A DNA stretch of 53,258 nucleotides, taken from the NCBI GenBank assembly GCA_016926805.1, contig JAFGNV010000058.1:1-53258 (forward strand). Reading direction: 5' to 3'. Below the pieces are notes generated by a model. The model worked only from the letters and a program-made list of their open reading frames with translations. It made no database searches and was not told where the DNA came from. This stretch comes from Anaerolineae bacterium (GTDB lineage: Bacteria; Chloroflexota; Anaerolineae; 4572-78; J111). Position numbers and translations under genes: made by a program. How positions within the stretch are numbered: the first letter of the stretch is position 1; each line of letters begins with the position of its first letter. This document shows positions 8,201-16,506 of the stretch, in pieces.

Positions 8201-9684
8201 ACGTTTCTGATACTCTGACTCTGGCCGCGCAATCGACGAATGACCCCCTCCTGACCAGGGTGGTTACCCGCACCACCAAAACTCCGGCGCCAGTGCTGCT
8301 GGTTGACGATGATCGCTGGTACAGCTTTGCCGAGGAATTCAAGACCGCGCTGGCCGCCAACCACATTCCCTACGATTACTGGTACGTACCCAAATCATGG
8401 AGCGGGCCGGTGCCACCCAGCCCACCGCTGGACGTGCTTCAGATGTACCCCATGACCGTCTGGTACACCGCCTACGATTGGTACCAGCCGTTGACCACCG
8501 TGGAAGAAAATCGCCTGGCCCAATACCTGGACGGAGGCGGTCGTCTCTTCTTTAGCAGCCAGGATTACATTTACAACCTGCCGGACCATGTTCCCGGCCC
8601 CTTTGCCATAAATTACCTGGGGGTTCTATCTCACACCGAAGACTATAGCAGCACTCTGACAATCGGCCAGCCGGGCAACCCGGTAGGCAACCACTTGGGG
8701 CCTTACAACCTCACCTTTCCGCCAGGCTACCACAACTGGACCGACGCCCTGACCCCAACCACAACCGCCCAAATTGCCAGCGTGGGCCAATACGGCCAAC
8801 CCAACGGCGTCACCAAGGCGGGCATCGGCCCGGGCGGCGATCACTGGCACACTAACTTTTTAGCCTACGGTTCCGAACTCCTCGTGGACGCCGAGCGGGC
8901 CAGGTTGATGCAGCGCTCCGTGGGCTGGCTCAGTTGGCTGGGTAGTTCCACCGTGGTCCCCAGCATCTCCACCGCCGTAGACGGCACACACGTCACTTAT
9001 ACCGCCACGCTGACCAACGACGGCTGGATTGACTTTACGGCCTATTTCACCGCGACCTTCCCGGCCGAACTTACCCTGGGCACCTATGATAACGAGTTGG
9101 CCCTTTCCGGCGACAACCTGATTTGGAGTGGAACAATCCCTAAAAATGATCATAAGGTTCTCACCTACACGGCCACCATTACCAACTCTCTGCCCCTGGG
9201 GATGGTCGTCAGCCAAACCAGTTGGCTGGCTTATGCCGAACACAACATCTTGTTTGACCGCATTGCCGATGTCAACGTCAACTTCCCGGACTTGAGCGCC
9301 TCTGAGATGATCGTCGTTCCCACCGAGGATGTTGAAGAGAATAGTGTTTTAACCTATACTATCGTCTTGAGAAATATTGGCCTGGTAGATGATCCACTGG
9401 TGACAACTACTAACACTGTCCCCCATATGCTCAATTTGATGGTAGTGGACACCCCCAGCCAGGGAACCGTTATTTCCAGCGGCAAGAATATTACCTGGAC
9501 CACGCCAGTAGACAGAGATGAAGCCGTCACCCTCACCTATCAGGCCGTGGTTAGCTACCACAGTGGTATCATGATTGAGAATACCGCCTTTGTTGATGAC
9601 AATATCAATAAACCGCTACGGCTCACGGCCCGAGCAACGTATAAAACAATGCCAATTTATCTCCCTGTCATTTTTAAGCATTAG
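5227..9684 (+). CDS. Secreted subtilisin-like (S8) protease, multidomain
   Basis: Large exported serine protease of 1485 residues. A signal peptide (KR, then a hydrophobic core, cleavage near GPILAQ) is followed by a prodomain-like region and an S8 catalytic domain with Asp246 (NIDTGVDW), His293 (NGHGTHTMG), oxyanion Asn387 (SAGNDGP) and Ser457 (SGTSMAAPHAAG). Then come two carboxypeptidase-regulatory-like beta domains (about 520-685), two related alpha/beta modules beginning ILLVDSGRWY and VLLVDDDRWY, and DUF11-like beta repeats. The protein ends in PIYLPVIFKH, the same kind of tail as the beta-helix protein at 49779. Residues about 200-216, encoded by heptameric repeats, lie just before the catalytic domain. 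ATG 5227 follows TTGGAG at a good distance. Substrates are unknown; extracellular protein degradation is likely. Confidence 0.92.
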   Translation: MKRVTPAFLISIFLLISFIIFAAGPILAQEPDSSSTKGADPLPVAQPDEPALPPAQIDRTLLPKIEPQLLKKLLSQDEPVPFLVYLNSTADLSAALAAAGMGAQGEPDRLAQRMVVVNALQQTARHSQAGVLQQLTNPASVGISGQSAADIRPLWIVNAVAAKGNLPTVLALATRPDVAIVRLDKEIRLSRPVNPPLSFQPSSFQSHPSALIPHSSPEWGIAKIRADLVHNALGINGAGVVVANIDTGVDWQHALLQTKYRGYTGAGKLPLHIGNWFDATGEGATYPVDANGHGTHTMGTMVGDDGLGVAPGARWIAARAFDNSGSAYDSWLHNAFQWILAPNDNPALAPDIVNNSWSSSLGYSTEFQADVQALLAAGIYPVFSAGNDGPYEGTVGSPASLNMAFAVGATTIDDEIASFSSRGPSPWGKIKPEVSAPGKDVRSTLPGGAFGIHSGTSMAAPHAAGLAALLLQASPTLSNNLSGISAAMTSTAVLLGSPIPNNDYGWGRIDAYNAVMAVAPVGVMQGTVTRQGSGAPLSSATIQITAHSGGPTIHATSNASGFYQQGLAANTYDATAWAFGYTPTTAFGINIVTNTTTTQNFSLTLKPTGTLSGTVKEKDTNIPLAATITIDDAPARAGTNPTDGSYSLTLPIGTYTATVVAAAHRITKEVNITINEGEPVIRHFLLDPAPTILLVDSGRWYQESKIGYYQQALDDLLYPYDLHQISQPFGTPSDIPTASLLNQYDIVIWSAPEDSPGYIGADAALEDFLDNGGKLLLSGQDVAYYDGGGWIFGSAPYLQNYLKATFVEDDSGLDAVTGVGGEPFAGLSLTISGGDGADNQAFPDVIANADPDFAGSLLAYDDDKLAGLHIGLCVPYRAIYLSFGFEAINTRADRGQVMERTINWLMETPPANGVELTPPEETKVGNFGSVVSQTVRLRNTGTTTDVYTLTVTPGTPYGWPITPASLPPATLGSCQVQTITLAVQVDITNTWHVSDTLTLAAQSTNDPLLTRVVTRTTKTPAPVLLVDDDRWYSFAEEFKTALAANHIPYDYWYVPKSWSGPVPPSPPLDVLQMYPMTVWYTAYDWYQPLTTVEENRLAQYLDGGGRLFFSSQDYIYNLPDHVPGPFAINYLGVLSHTEDYSSTLTIGQPGNPVGNHLGPYNLTFPPGYHNWTDALTPTTTAQIASVGQYGQPNGVTKAGIGPGGDHWHTNFLAYGSELLVDAERARLMQRSVGWLSWLGSSTVVPSISTAVDGTHVTYTATLTNDGWIDFTAYFTATFPAELTLGTYDNELALSGDNLIWSGTIPKNDHKVLTYTATITNSLPLGMVVSQTSWLAYAEHNILFDRIADVNVNFPDLSASEMIVVPTEDVEENSVLTYTIVLRNIGLVDDPLVTTTNTVPHMLNLMVVDTPSQGTVISSGKNITWTTPVDRDEAVTLTYQAVVSYHSGIMIENTAFVDDNINKPLRLTARATYKTMPIYLPVIFKH
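5827..5875 (+). repeat. Heptameric pyrimidine-rich tandem repeat inside the S8 protease gene
   Basis: Seven 7-bp units with consensus CC(T/C)TCAT run from 5827 to 5875; CCCTCAT is exactly repeated at 5855 and 5862. The run is in frame and encodes a Ser/Pro/His/Gln-rich linker between the prodomain-like region and the catalytic domain. It has the same length (49 bp) and period as the run in murE but a different unit sequence. Confidence 0.7.
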
Positions 9685-9697
9685 AAAGGTTGTAACT

Positions 9698-10486
9698 GTG
9701 TCGGTAATACCTTGTACTCAAATAAAACACGCCTTAAAAGAAGGTCGGACTGTCGTAGGCACGATGATTGTCGAACTACGGCAACCGGCGGTGGTGCAAT
9801 TACTGGCCAATGCCGGCTTTGATTTTGTGATTATCGATAACGAACACGGCCCCTTTAACATTGAAACCATCGCCGATCTATCTCGAACGGCCAGATACCT
9901 GGGTTTAACCCCTCTTGTCCGCATCCCCGACTTAACCTATGCCCATGTGGCCCAAACCCTGGATGCGGGCGCGCAAGGGTTAATGATTCCCCGGGTGATC
10001 GACGCCCGGCAAGTGCGTGACGTGATCCAGATGATGAAATACCCCCCGCAGGGAATCCGTGGCAGTGCGCTCACCCGGGGTCACACCGACTTCAAGTCCG
10101 GTGCGGTGGCCGAGGCGATGGCCACCGCCAACCAGGAAACCATGCTGATTGTGCAAATAGAAAATCAATCAGCCATAGAAAACATCAACGAAATTGTGAC
10201 CACGCCCGGCGTCGATGTAGCCCTCATCGGCCCCAACGACCTTTCTATCTCGTTGGGCGTACCGGATCAAATCAATGCCCCGCCCATGCAGGCCGTCATC
10301 CAAAAAACCATCGCGGCCTGCCAGCAGCACGACGTTGTTCCGGGCCTTCACATTAACGATTTGGAGTTGGCCGGGTATTGGGCCAAACAGGGGATGCGAC
10401 TCATCAGTTTCAGATCCGAAGCTATTTTTGTGATGACCGGGGGACGGGAGGTAGTGCAGGCGATTCGGGGAGCATTTGAAGAATGA
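9698..10486 (+). CDS. HpcH/HpaI-family aldolase
   Basis: Class II (divalent-metal) pyruvate aldolase family, 262 residues, related to 4-hydroxy-2-oxoheptanedioate aldolase and 2-keto-3-deoxyrhamnonate aldolase, which cleave hydroxy-keto acids to pyruvate plus an aldehyde. Visible motifs: GTMIVELRQPAVVQLLANAG, the catalytic His in IIDNEHGPFN, LVRIPDLTYAHVAQTLDAGA, GLMIPRV, and metal ligands in VQIENQ and IGPNDLS. The open frame reaches back to 9575 inside the protease gene, but GTG 9698 has an AAAGG at 9685-9689 and lies 13 bp after the protease stop, so it is the likely start. Substrate cannot be set from sequence, and no sugar-acid pathway genes flank it. Confidence 0.85.
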   Translation: MSVIPCTQIKHALKEGRTVVGTMIVELRQPAVVQLLANAGFDFVIIDNEHGPFNIETIADLSRTARYLGLTPLVRIPDLTYAHVAQTLDAGAQGLMIPRVIDARQVRDVIQMMKYPPQGIRGSALTRGHTDFKSGAVAEAMATANQETMLIVQIENQSAIENINEIVTTPGVDVALIGPNDLSISLGVPDQINAPPMQAVIQKTIAACQQHDVVPGLHINDLELAGYWAKQGMRLISFRSEAIFVMTGGREVVQAIRGAFEE

Positions 10487-10492
10487 GTTGGT

Positions 10493-11407
10493 TCAGACCA
10501 CATTCATCCGGGGCTTTTTAACCCATTTTGCGGCCAGATATTCTCTCAGCCGGGTGACTCCTGCCGCCATGGCCGCAGCCAGCAACCAGACCGTCACCTG
10601 AAACACCATATTCCGGGCCAAAAAATTGTCTTGGTCAGTGAGGTAATAGTAACCGTCGGTAAAACAAACGTGATGGAGCAGGGGCATTAATAGATAGGCC
10701 ACACATAATCCGGCCACAAATACTTCCGACGCCTTGGGAATGAACGTTCGCCACCAGATATGCACGCCCGTCATTACAAGCAGCAAGCCCACCCCCATCA
10801 TCAAGCCCAGGCCCATCATCCAAAAATACACCGTCCGGCCACTGGCCAACCAACGCGGCGTCTCTTCAAGGGCAGCTGTATTTAGCAGCAGCATCATCAA
10901 GCCGAATCCATCAACAACCAACAGGCCGAGGTGAACCGGACGCCTGGCCGCCATCTCTCCGGGCAATAAGGCCAGGGCCAAACCTATGAGCGTGACAAGA
11001 GTGACCTGAGCCGCGTTCCATGCCGGCAGGGTCGGCTGATTGACGGTCATTGTGATCAGGGGGATGCCGACGACAAGCGGGATTACACTCATCAGCCAAA
11101 TCCGCTGCCACCCCGGCGCCTGGTAGGATGAGGTCAAGCGTCCCAAAATCAGGTTTGCCAGCACGTATAACACCAGCATCACGCCACTGGCCACCAGCCC
11201 GGCCATCCAGTAGCGACTACTGGTGACGGCGCTGAAGGGAGAGGTATCGGGATACAGCGGCCCCATATCGTGATAATAGAGAAAGACAAAATAGCGGTCG
11301 GCCAAGGCAAACCAGTAGTAAAACAGGCCAAGTATCACAGTCACCATCGGCAGAGCGTATATTAGCGCCAAGCGCCACAAGCCAGACCGGTTGGATTCGT
11401 TCACCAT
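10493..11407 (-). CDS. Polytopic membrane protein, unknown function
   Basis: 304 residues, mostly hydrophobic, with about eight predicted membrane segments (for example LALIYALPMVTVILGLFYYW and VSGVMLVLYVLANLILG-like stretches). No family was recognised. Its ATG lies inside the last codons of menA (ATGGTGA overlap at 11401-11407), which points to translational coupling. A role beside the membrane prenyltransferase, for example in quinone or lipid metabolism, is a guess from context only. It converges with the aldolase gene, leaving only 6 bp between the two stops. Confidence 0.75.
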   Translation of the reverse strand: MVNESNRSGLWRLALIYALPMVTVILGLFYYWFALADRYFVFLYYHDMGPLYPDTSPFSAVTSSRYWMAGLVASGVMLVLYVLANLILGRLTSSYQAPGWQRIWLMSVIPLVVGIPLITMTVNQPTLPAWNAAQVTLVTLIGLALALLPGEMAARRPVHLGLLVVDGFGLMMLLLNTAALEETPRWLASGRTVYFWMMGLGLMMGVGLLLVMTGVHIWWRTFIPKASEVFVAGLCVAYLLMPLLHHVCFTDGYYYLTDQDNFLARNMVFQVTVWLLAAAMAAGVTRLREYLAAKWVKKPRMNVV

Positions 11408-12312
11408 AAAAACCGTCCCCCTACCAACCCCACCGCTAACAATACCCCGTAAACCAAATCCAACCGCGCCGTTCCGGCCAGAGCGACATTAAGCGCGTGG
11501 CCCGTTTTATGCCGGATCTGCCGCCACATCGAAACAGCCAGAGGGATAGAAAACCAGCTTAACATTACCCCTGGCGTTGCTCTAGTGATAAACCACATCA
11601 ACAGCGGGATAGCATAACTACCGGCCAGCAACAGCAGGTATTCTATCTGCGTACCCTTCACGCCCAGGCGAACGGCCAGAGTTTTTTTACCTACCGCCCG
11701 GTCGGTGTCAATATCACGCAAATTATTGACAACCAGAATGGCCGTGGCCAGCAAGCCCATGGGTACTGCCGCCCAAACCGCCATGGCCCCGACGGTGCCC
11801 GCCTGGACATAGTATGTGCCACATACCGCCACCAAACCAAAAAAGATAAAAACAAACAGGTCGCCCAGACCTTTGTAGCCGATGGGGAACGGCCCGCCGG
11901 TATAGGCAATCCCGGCGGTAATGGATAACACGCCAATGGCCACAACCGGCCAGCCGCCCACCCAAATCAGGTACAGACCGGCCAGAGCGGCCAGGCCAAA
12001 GGTAAGCCACATCCCTACCAACACCTCCTGGGGAGTCAACAGGCCGGCCTGAGTCACTCGCATCGGGCCGAGGCGGGCGGTGGTATCGGCCCCTTTTTTG
12101 TAATCAAACACGTCATTGGCCAGGTTGGTACCAATCTGAATAAACAAGGCCCCCAACAATGCCGCCAGCGCGGGCCAGAGGCTGAACACCCGCTCATTGA
12201 TGGCTACGGCGGTGCCAACCACAACCGGGGCCGCCGCCGCTGGTAATGTTTTGGGACGGGCGGCCAGGAGCCAGATTTGAAATTTAGAGGGGGAATGATG
12301 GCTTGAAAGCAA
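11401..12312 (-). CDS. menA: 1,4-dihydroxy-2-naphthoate polyprenyltransferase (MenA/UbiA family)
   Basis: Integral-membrane prenyltransferase of menaquinone synthesis, 303 residues. It has the two Asp-rich motifs of the UbiA superfamily: NLANDVFDYKKGAD near residue 65 and NNLRDIDTDRAVGKKTLAVRLG near residue 190. The context LLAARPKTLPAAAAPVVVGTA at the N-terminus is typical of MenA. The start is TTG at 12312 with GAGG about 8 nt upstream; no ATG fits. The kinase gene ends 21 bp upstream and the membrane protein overlaps downstream, so the three form one operon. No other men genes are in the window. A related UbiA enzyme of another quinone pathway remains possible. Confidence 0.88.
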   Translation of the reverse strand: MLSSHHSPSKFQIWLLAARPKTLPAAAAPVVVGTAVAINERVFSLWPALAALLGALFIQIGTNLANDVFDYKKGADTTARLGPMRVTQAGLLTPQEVLVGMWLTFGLAALAGLYLIWVGGWPVVAIGVLSITAGIAYTGGPFPIGYKGLGDLFVFIFFGLVAVCGTYYVQAGTVGAMAVWAAVPMGLLATAILVVNNLRDIDTDRAVGKKTLAVRLGVKGTQIEYLLLLAGSYAIPLLMWFITRATPGVMLSWFSIPLAVSMWRQIRHKTGHALNVALAGTARLDLVYGVLLAVGLVGGRFLW

Positions 12313-12333
12313 AGTTGGCCTCGGTGAAATTTT

Positions 12334-14472
12334 CTATTTTTTCCAACTGATCCGCTCTTCCGTCCAGCCTCGACTGGCATAAATGTCTCCGCCCACCATC
12401 CCATCAGGCGAACCTTCCATGGCAAAAAGCTGGCGCTGGCCCTGCCCCGTTGGGGTCATGGCCCACACCGCCCAGGCTCCACCGCGATTGCTGACAAAGG
12501 CAATCACCTTGCCATCCGGCGACCAGGTGGGCAGGCCATCATCGGCGGGATCATCGGTCAGGCGTTGTAAACCAGAACCATCGGCATTGACCACGTAAAT
12601 CTCCCAATTTTCGTCACGCTGAGACATAAACGCTATGTTTCGACCATCGGGCGAGAGAGCAGGGGCTGTATCTGTGTCGGAGTCGGTCACCGGCTGGACG
12701 TTTTCAAAATCTAGTGAGGCGAGCCTCAAGCCACCGGCTGTGTTACCCCAGCCTTTGAACACCAACTGGCCACTGAGGCCAATGGTGGGATATTCACCCT
12801 CGCCAATAATCACCCCCTCCACCCGTTCTTCAAAACTGCCCATCTTGATCAATTGAGATTTCCGATCCCCGGCGCGGCGGGTCAGCAGAATTAGCTCGCT
12901 GCCGTCGGGGCTCCAGGTGGGGAGCTGATCCTCAAAGAAGTTGGTCGTCTGCCGCACGTTGGCCCCCGATACATCCATCGTCATCAAGCCTCGCGCATCG
13001 AGTTGCCAGGAGTGAAAGGCAATCCGGCCGCCATCGGGGCTAAAGGCCGGTTGGCTGGCGTGAGCGCGGAAAAATTGGGTACCAGAGCCATCGGCCTGTC
13101 CCAGATAGATATCGTAATCGGTGCCATTAAAAACCGGGTAGGCAATGGCACCAGCCAGCGCAGACGCCGGAAGACCCTGGGGCCGGGCCGGGCCGGGCGA
13201 CGGGGTGGCAGTGGGTGTGGTCGTTGTGCCTTCGGGCGTGGGAGTGTTTGTTTCGGCAATGACATCCTGAGTCGCTGGCGCATTTCCCAGCGGGACAATC
13301 GTTTGCATTACCAGGGTTGGCGTATCGGTGGGTAAGGCATTTGTTGGCGTGGGCAAAATGGCTTCGACCGGCGTCCCGGCGGGTGGTTCCTCAACCACCT
13401 CAGCCGGTTCCGCCGTTGGAGTCTGCGGGCGGCCGACGACCCCAAAAAGCAGCCAGGCCGCCGCCACTAAAATGAGCAAAACTACCACCAGGCCTGCCGC
13501 GGCAAACCACCAGGGCGATGCGGTTGGCCATTTAATGGCCGTTGCTGCCTGACCCGCCAGGGCCTGTCGCATCTCCTCCGCCGACTGGTAGCGCTGGTCA
13601 GGGTGAATCGCCATGGCTTTGAGAATAACCTGTTCGGTGTTTTCCGAAAGCTGGGGGTTGAGCAGGCGCGGCGGCAGCAAAACTTCCGGTTGTAAGATGC
13701 GTTGGTGTACATCCGGCGGGTACAGATTGGTCAATAAGTGATACATGGTCGCGCCGAGGGCGTAGATGTCGGAGCGGGCGTCGGTATGCTCGTCACTGGA
13801 GGCAAATTGCTCCAGGGGGGCATAGGCCGGCGTCCCCAACCCCCGTAATTCGACTTTGGTTTCGGGATGGCTGGCGTCAAACAATTTGACCAGACCAAAG
13901 TCAACCAGTCTGACCCGGCCCTGAAGACTCAGACGAATATTGGCCGGTTTGATGTCGCGGTGGATGATGGGCTGGGGCCGTTGGCCGTGTAAATAAGTCA
14001 GGGCGTCCAACACCTGGTCGGCCCAGTTGAGCACAGACTCTTCGGCCAGCGGTTGTTGGGCGCGTTCCAGCATGCTGGCCAGATCTTCGCCTTCCACGTA
14101 GTCCATCACCAGGTATTCGCGGTTATTGGTGGTGACAAAGTAGTCGGATACTTTGGGCAGGCCGGGATGGTCAAGTCGGGCCAAAACCCTGGCTTCGGCC
14201 AGAAACTGCTCACGCAGCCGGGCCAACACTTCCGGCCCCTCGTCGGCATTGGGCCGATTTTCTTTGATGGCGCAACGTCGCCCCACCAAACGCTGGTCCT
14301 CGGCCAGGTAGACGGCGCCCATGGCGCCAAAACCCAGCACGCTGACCACCTGGTAACGATCGGCCAGAACGGTTTGATAACCCAGCAACCCGTACAACGG
14401 CGAGGGGCAATTGCTGCATTTCTGAGCCTCGTCGGGGTTATCAAAACTGCAATTGGGACACATTTGGGACAT
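12334..14472 (-). CDS. Ser/Thr protein kinase with N-terminal zinc ribbon and C-terminal TolB-like beta-propeller
   Basis: Membrane-anchored Hanks-type kinase of 712 residues. A zinc ribbon (Cys5, Cys8, Cys19, Cys22) precedes the kinase domain (about 40-310): Gly loop GFGAMGAVY, Lys70 in AIKEN, catalytic HRDIKPAN (171-178), DFG 191-193 and TPAYAPLEQF in the activation segment. One membrane segment lies at about 321-347, then a Pro/Thr-rich linker. The outside region (about 455-712) has repeated (F/W)SPDG blades such as LPTWSPDGSELIL and APALSPDGRNIAF, typical of WD40-like/TolB propellers. ATG 14472 has GGAGAG nine nt upstream; the frame is open to 14616 but the extra residues lack support and cross the promoter. 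A sensor role for the propeller is inferred. Confidence 0.92.
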   Translation of the reverse strand: MSQMCPNCSFDNPDEAQKCSNCPSPLYGLLGYQTVLADRYQVVSVLGFGAMGAVYLAEDQRLVGRRCAIKENRPNADEGPEVLARLREQFLAEARVLARLDHPGLPKVSDYFVTTNNREYLVMDYVEGEDLASMLERAQQPLAEESVLNWADQVLDALTYLHGQRPQPIIHRDIKPANIRLSLQGRVRLVDFGLVKLFDASHPETKVELRGLGTPAYAPLEQFASSDEHTDARSDIYALGATMYHLLTNLYPPDVHQRILQPEVLLPPRLLNPQLSENTEQVILKAMAIHPDQRYQSAEEMRQALAGQAATAIKWPTASPWWFAAAGLVVVLLILVAAAWLLFGVVGRPQTPTAEPAEVVEEPPAGTPVEAILPTPTNALPTDTPTLVMQTIVPLGNAPATQDVIAETNTPTPEGTTTTPTATPSPGPARPQGLPASALAGAIAYPVFNGTDYDIYLGQADGSGTQFFRAHASQPAFSPDGGRIAFHSWQLDARGLMTMDVSGANVRQTTNFFEDQLPTWSPDGSELILLTRRAGDRKSQLIKMGSFEERVEGVIIGEGEYPTIGLSGQLVFKGWGNTAGGLRLASLDFENVQPVTDSDTDTAPALSPDGRNIAFMSQRDENWEIYVVNADGSGLQRLTDDPADDGLPTWSPDGKVIAFVSNRGGAWAVWAMTPTGQGQRQLFAMEGSPDGMVGGDIYASRGWTEERISWKK

Positions 14473-14587
14473 TGGTTGTTTCTCTCCAGTATTTGGATGA
14501 TGTAGAGAAATCTTGATTTGACCAAGAAGAGGCGCGATGAGATATGTAAAACGTGATACGTAAATTGATCCTATTCCTTCAGCCGCA

Positions 14588-14616
14588 ATCATACCGAGTT
14601 TAAGACAAAACGGCAA
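14588..14616 (-). promoter_or_regulatory. Promoter of the kinase-menA operon
   Basis: On the minus strand TTGCCG (14611-14616), 17 bp, TATGAT (14588-14593). The predicted start near 14581 leaves a leader of about 108 nt before ATG 14472. The same hexamer pair and spacing recur at 27185-27213. Confidence 0.6.
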
Positions 14617-14667
14617 GTATCAAACATAAGGAAAGCAGAAAATGCTTCCAGCTGAATGCAAGTGTGA

Positions 14668-14875
14668 GGTGGTAGTGAATAAGTAAGTGATCGTCATGTC
14701 ATTTCGAGCGAACGAAGAGAGAGAAATCCCTCGAAACTGGCCTGGCACACATAATTTTGAGGGATTCCTCGTCGCATTAGTCGCTTCAGCCGCTGCGCTT
14801 CCTTCGCTTCCAAGCTCCTCGGAATGACAAGTCTATATTTCCTCATCACTTACAACTTAACCACTACCCCCTATT
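14668..14875. mobile_element. MITE-like element, copy A
   Basis: A non-coding element of 208 bp flanked by the perfect 9-bp direct repeat CAAGTGTGA (14659-14667 and 14876-14884), which I read as a target-site duplication. Its ends are imperfect inverted repeats (GTAGTG..TAAGTGAT left; ATCACTTAC..CACTAC right), with an inner palindrome bounded by TGTCATTTCGAG and CTCGGAATGACA. A close relative lies at 43101-43301. It fills most of the 420-bp gap between the kinase and phosphatase genes. No open frame for a transposase is present. Confidence 0.75.
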
Positions 14876-14892
14876 CAAGTGTGAAAACAAAT

Positions 14893-16506
14893 TTAAGCAG
14901 AGGCAGGCGGAATATCAAGTAATTTAATTGCCACCATGGTCATATCATCGTGCTGTTGAGCCGGGCCGACAAACGTGGTCACGTCGGCCACCACGGCTTC
15001 CACGAGGATTTGCGGTGATAAGTCGGCGGGGAGCGATTGCACCAGAGCAACTAATCGATCAAAACCGTATAACTCTCCGGCCGGATTCATAGCCTCGACA
15101 ATGCCATCGGTATAAAACAAAATAATATCGCCGGGAGAGAGGGGCAGGCAATGAAGCTGGTAATTCATGGGAGTGACCATGCCCAAGGGCAACGACTCGC
15201 CCTCGGTGACCAAGTAACGAGGGTTATCCAGCGAGGGGGGCTTGGTGGGACACAGCAAAAAGGGGTAAACCTGCCCGGCGTTGGCCCACACCATTTCTTT
15301 TCGCTGCACATCCAGGCGGGCATAACTGACCGCGGCAAACATGCCGGAAAATATTTTTTCGACCAGAATGTCATTTGACTCATTCAAAACCTGGTCGGGC
15401 GTGGCAAAGTTATGGGCTTCGGCGCGGATGGTGCTTTGGGTGATCAGCATGAGCATGGCGGCAGGTAGGCTTTTGCCCAGCACATCGCCCACCACCACCC
15501 CCACCTGGTTATCGCCCAACAGGAACAAATCGTAAAAATCGCCCGAAGTCTCCTGCTGCGGCCGACAAAAAGCAGCTACCTGCAAGCCGGGCAATTGAGG
15601 CAGGTCGGCGGGAAAAATGGCTTGCTGCACCTGCCGGGCAATTTCCAGTTCGTGCCGCATGCGTTCCTGTTCGGCCTGGTCCCGATAAAGCTCCTCCAAT
15701 TGAATGGACATCTGGTTAAACGTTGAGGCCAGGTCGCCTAGCTCGTCGCGGGAGATGAGGGGAATGGTATAGCCAAATTGACCTTCAGATAGGGCGATGG
15801 CCCCGCGCTGCAAATGGCGCAACGGCTGGTTAAACACGATTACCGTAATGACAATCGCCATTACAATCGCCAGCAAACTACCCCCCAATAGAATCGGTAA
15901 AATACGCTTGAGCGTGTCTTGCTGCAGCAGGTAGCGCGACTCCTGGTCGACCAAGGCTTCCACCAGGCCAATCACTTCCGTTTCACCGGCTTCATTGGTA
16001 ACGATAATCGGCGCGACAAAGCCGTAATACGAGCCAAACTCGTCGGTGTATGTTACGGTGTGGGGTTGTTTATCCACATAAGCGGCCGTATGAGCCAACG
16101 TGGCGTAAAAGAAGGGATACCCTGCCCCCGAATAATCATAATCAACCCAATAGTAAAAATGATCATCTTCACGATAGTAAATACCAATCCAGGCAATATT
16201 TCCGGCAAGAACCGCCTGCTCCAGCTGGTTGACAATTTGTTGATAAGCAGGACTGTCAATATCGCTGGGATTACGGATGGACATTAATGTTTCTCGACTC
16301 AGGTTGTCAGCCACCAGGGTGGCCACCCGCACCAGACGGGTATCCATTTCCACCTGCCAGCGGTCCGTGCTTTCCCGGTACACCCGGTAACCCGACACGC
16401 CCACCGTAATAACAATAAGCAATACCAGGGGCGTTAAAATTTTTACTACCAACGGGACGCGTAAATAGAGGAATTTTTTTATCAACCGGGCCGGATAAAC
16501 ACTCAT
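14893..16506 (-). CDS. Membrane PP2C-type (SpoIIE/RsbU-like) phosphatase with sensor domain and HAMP
   Basis: Serine phosphatase of the partner-switching type, 537 residues. One membrane segment near 20-42, an extracytoplasmic Cache-like domain (about 45-200), a second segment near 205-232 (LLGGSLLAIVMAIVITVIVF), HAMP (about 235-285), a short coiled coil, and a SpoIIE domain (about 300-530) with metal Asp residues in VVVGDVLGKSLPAAM and ILFYTDGIVEAMN. Such enzymes usually dephosphorylate an anti-sigma-factor antagonist; no STAS or RsbW-like partner is visible here. The ATG overlaps the stop of the NHL lipoprotein gene by 4 bp (ATGA), so the two are co-translated. One interpretation is that the lipoprotein feeds the sensor. 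Confidence 0.9.
   Translation of the reverse strand: MSVYPARLIKKFLYLRVPLVVKILTPLVLLIVITVGVSGYRVYRESTDRWQVEMDTRLVRVATLVADNLSRETLMSIRNPSDIDSPAYQQIVNQLEQAVLAGNIAWIGIYYREDDHFYYWVDYDYSGAGYPFFYATLAHTAAYVDKQPHTVTYTDEFGSYYGFVAPIIVTNEAGETEVIGLVEALVDQESRYLLQQDTLKRILPILLGGSLLAIVMAIVITVIVFNQPLRHLQRGAIALSEGQFGYTIPLISRDELGDLASTFNQMSIQLEELYRDQAEQERMRHELEIARQVQQAIFPADLPQLPGLQVAAFCRPQQETSGDFYDLFLLGDNQVGVVVGDVLGKSLPAAMLMLITQSTIRAEAHNFATPDQVLNESNDILVEKIFSGMFAAVSYARLDVQRKEMVWANAGQVYPFLLCPTKPPSLDNPRYLVTEGESLPLGMVTPMNYQLHCLPLSPGDIILFYTDGIVEAMNPAGELYGFDRLVALVQSLPADLSPQILVEAVVADVTTFVGPAQQHDDMTMVAIKLLDIPPASA

Noticed and set aside
14472..14616. Longer N-terminus of the Ser/Thr kinase
   Set aside because: The extension includes the predicted promoter and the zinc ribbon starts at ATG 14472.
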